64,000 nt of DNA, from positions 1-64,000 of the forward strand of contig CAVXRS010000010.1 of the NCBI GenBank assembly GCA_963764215.1, read 5' to 3'. Below the pieces are notes generated by a model that saw nothing but the letters and a program-made list of their open reading frames with translations, made no database searches and was not told where the DNA came from. Positions 63,295-64,000 of the stretch are shown one piece after another. This stretch comes from JAFDWI01 sp963764215. Its GTDB lineage: Bacteria > Actinomycetota > Acidimicrobiia > Acidimicrobiales > Iamiaceae. The number at the start of each line of letters is the position of its first letter. Position 1 is the first letter of the stretch. A program made the translations under genes and the position numbers.

Positions 63295-64000
63295 GTGGAG
63301 TACGTCTGCGCGCTCGATGCAGGGACGACCGGGGTGCGGGCCGTGGCCGTGAATCGCGCCGGCAGGATCGTCGACCACCGCTATCGCGAGTTCACCCAGC
63401 ACTTCCCGAAAGCCGGTTGGGTCGAGCACGACGCAGAGGAGATCGCCGACGCGATCCTCGACGTGACCGCGGAGTTGATCGGCGCGCTCGGGAGCGCACC
63501 AGTGGCACTCGGCATCACGAACCAGCGGGAAACGGTGGTGGTCTGGGACCGTCGAACCGGTCGGCCACTCCATCGGGCCATCGTGTGGCAGGACCGACGG
63601 GGGGCATCCCGTTGCGACGAGCTCCGCCGCAACCACCTCGATCTCATCCGCCGGACGACCGGTCTGGTTCCCGATCCGTACTTCTCCGCGACCAAGCTGG
63701 AATGGCTCTTCGGCGTGGGGGACGTACCCAGCGGCGCCGAGGTCGCGGTGGGCACGATCGATTCGTGGCTGCTGTGGCGGCTCACCGGTGGAGCGGTGCA
63801 CACGACCGAGCCGACGAACGCCTCCCGGACCATGTTGTTCGACATCGGGCGCTCGGCGTGGTCCGAGGAGCTGTGCGCGATGTTCGACGTGCCCCCGCAC
63901 GTGCTCCCGGAGGTGCGTCCCTCCTCCGGTCGCTTCGGAACCACTTCGGGAATTCCCGGCATTCCCGATGGACTCCCGATCTCCGGTGTCGCCGGCGACC
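63295..64000 (+). CDS. glpK: Glycerol kinase, 3'-truncated by window end
   Basis: FGGY-family sugar kinase N-terminal domain: VCALDAGTTGVRAVAVN (phosphate-1 loop), GITNQRETVVVWDRRTGRPL and IVWQDRR (glycerol kinase signatures), DPYFSATKLEWL, GTIDSWLLWRLTGG. Makes glycerol 3-phosphate from glycerol and ATP. GTG 63295 begins the frame; about 235 of an expected 500 residues are inside the window. Confidence 0.9.
   Translation, partial: MEYVCALDAGTTGVRAVAVNRAGRIVDHRYREFTQHFPKAGWVEHDAEEIADAILDVTAELIGALGSAPVALGITNQRETVVVWDRRTGRPLHRAIVWQDRRGASRCDELRRNHLDLIRRTTGLVPDPYFSATKLEWLFGVGDVPSGAEVAVGTIDSWLLWRLTGGAVHTTEPTNASRTMLFDIGRSAWSEELCAMFDVPPHVLPEVRPSSGRFGTTSGIPGIPDGLPISGVAGD

Overview
This is a GC-rich chromosomal segment (roughly two-thirds G+C, strongly G/C-ending codons) from an actinobacterium. 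Markers are kgd (2-oxoglutarate decarboxylase type), nucS, the proteasome activator bpa, a mycothiol-type PIG-L deacetylase, sepF plus divIVA, an MtrAB-like pair followed by a GerMN lipoprotein, and DUF3040. The lysine-rich tails and gene order suggest a deep branch such as Acidimicrobiia, but that placement is inference. No tRNA, rRNA, CRISPR, IS element or phage gene was seen; the region looks like core chromosome. No gap exceeds 300 bases. The longest (about 220 bases, 10337-10557) holds two divergent promoters and no convincing gene.

Layout. 1-2762: heterodimeric ABC exporter, 5' cut. 2820-7008 (-): hydrolase, CaiB-type CoA transferase, PIG-L deacetylase, secreted PI-PLC-like enzyme. 7074-9602 (+): GH1 glycosidase and galactokinase. 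9674-15617: PH/SHOCT membrane protein, UvrD2-like helicase, DUF2505-like protein, antiporter, exonuclease III. 15666-16997 (-): an NYN ribonuclease + S1 + histone-H1-like tail protein. 17043-25552: kgd, ettA, CysQ-like phosphatase, UbiB-like kinase, nucS. 25552-29545: biotinyl-carboxyltransferase fusion, bpa, phosphodiesterase, Rrf2 regulator. 29561-50225: rluD, lspA, DksA-like protein, ileS (inverted), divIVA, yggT-family gene, sepF, pgeF, ftsZ, ftsQ, murC, murG, ftsW, mraY, murE, ftsI, ftsL, rsmH, mraZ, i.e. the division and cell-wall cluster read on the minus strand, without murD, murF or murB. 50321-52358 (-): lipoate-ligase-like protein, menC and a small protein. 52434-57197: MoxR, DUF58, transglutaminase, DUF3040. 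57269-64000: dinB, small membrane protein, PIG-L paralogue, inositol-phosphatase-family protein, two-component system with GerMN lipoprotein, and the start of glpK.

Two patterns run through the window. First, about twenty transcription-unit heads carry a TANNNT-like -10 hexamer ending 6-9 bases before the start codon, the signature of leaderless mRNAs, while downstream genes are coupled by ATGA/GTGA overlaps. Second, about 36 single-base frame breaks interrupt otherwise well-conserved genes, many essential (murC, murG, ftsW, mraY, murE, ftsI, ftsZ). They are clustered (2-8, 23-25, 38-47 kb) and are best read as uncorrected sequence errors, so interrupted genes are annotated here as single whole genes with the break positions given.

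Points of most interest: an exact three-repeat MraZ operator lying over the leaderless mraZ start, with further phased half-sites upstream; the NYN-S1-(KKSxA)22 protein with a strong internal Shine-Dalgarno that could release the basic tail as a separate protein; the DksA-like protein with an H1-like arm and half its zinc ligands missing; the biotinyl-carboxyltransferase fusion; and the division cluster without murD/murF/murB.
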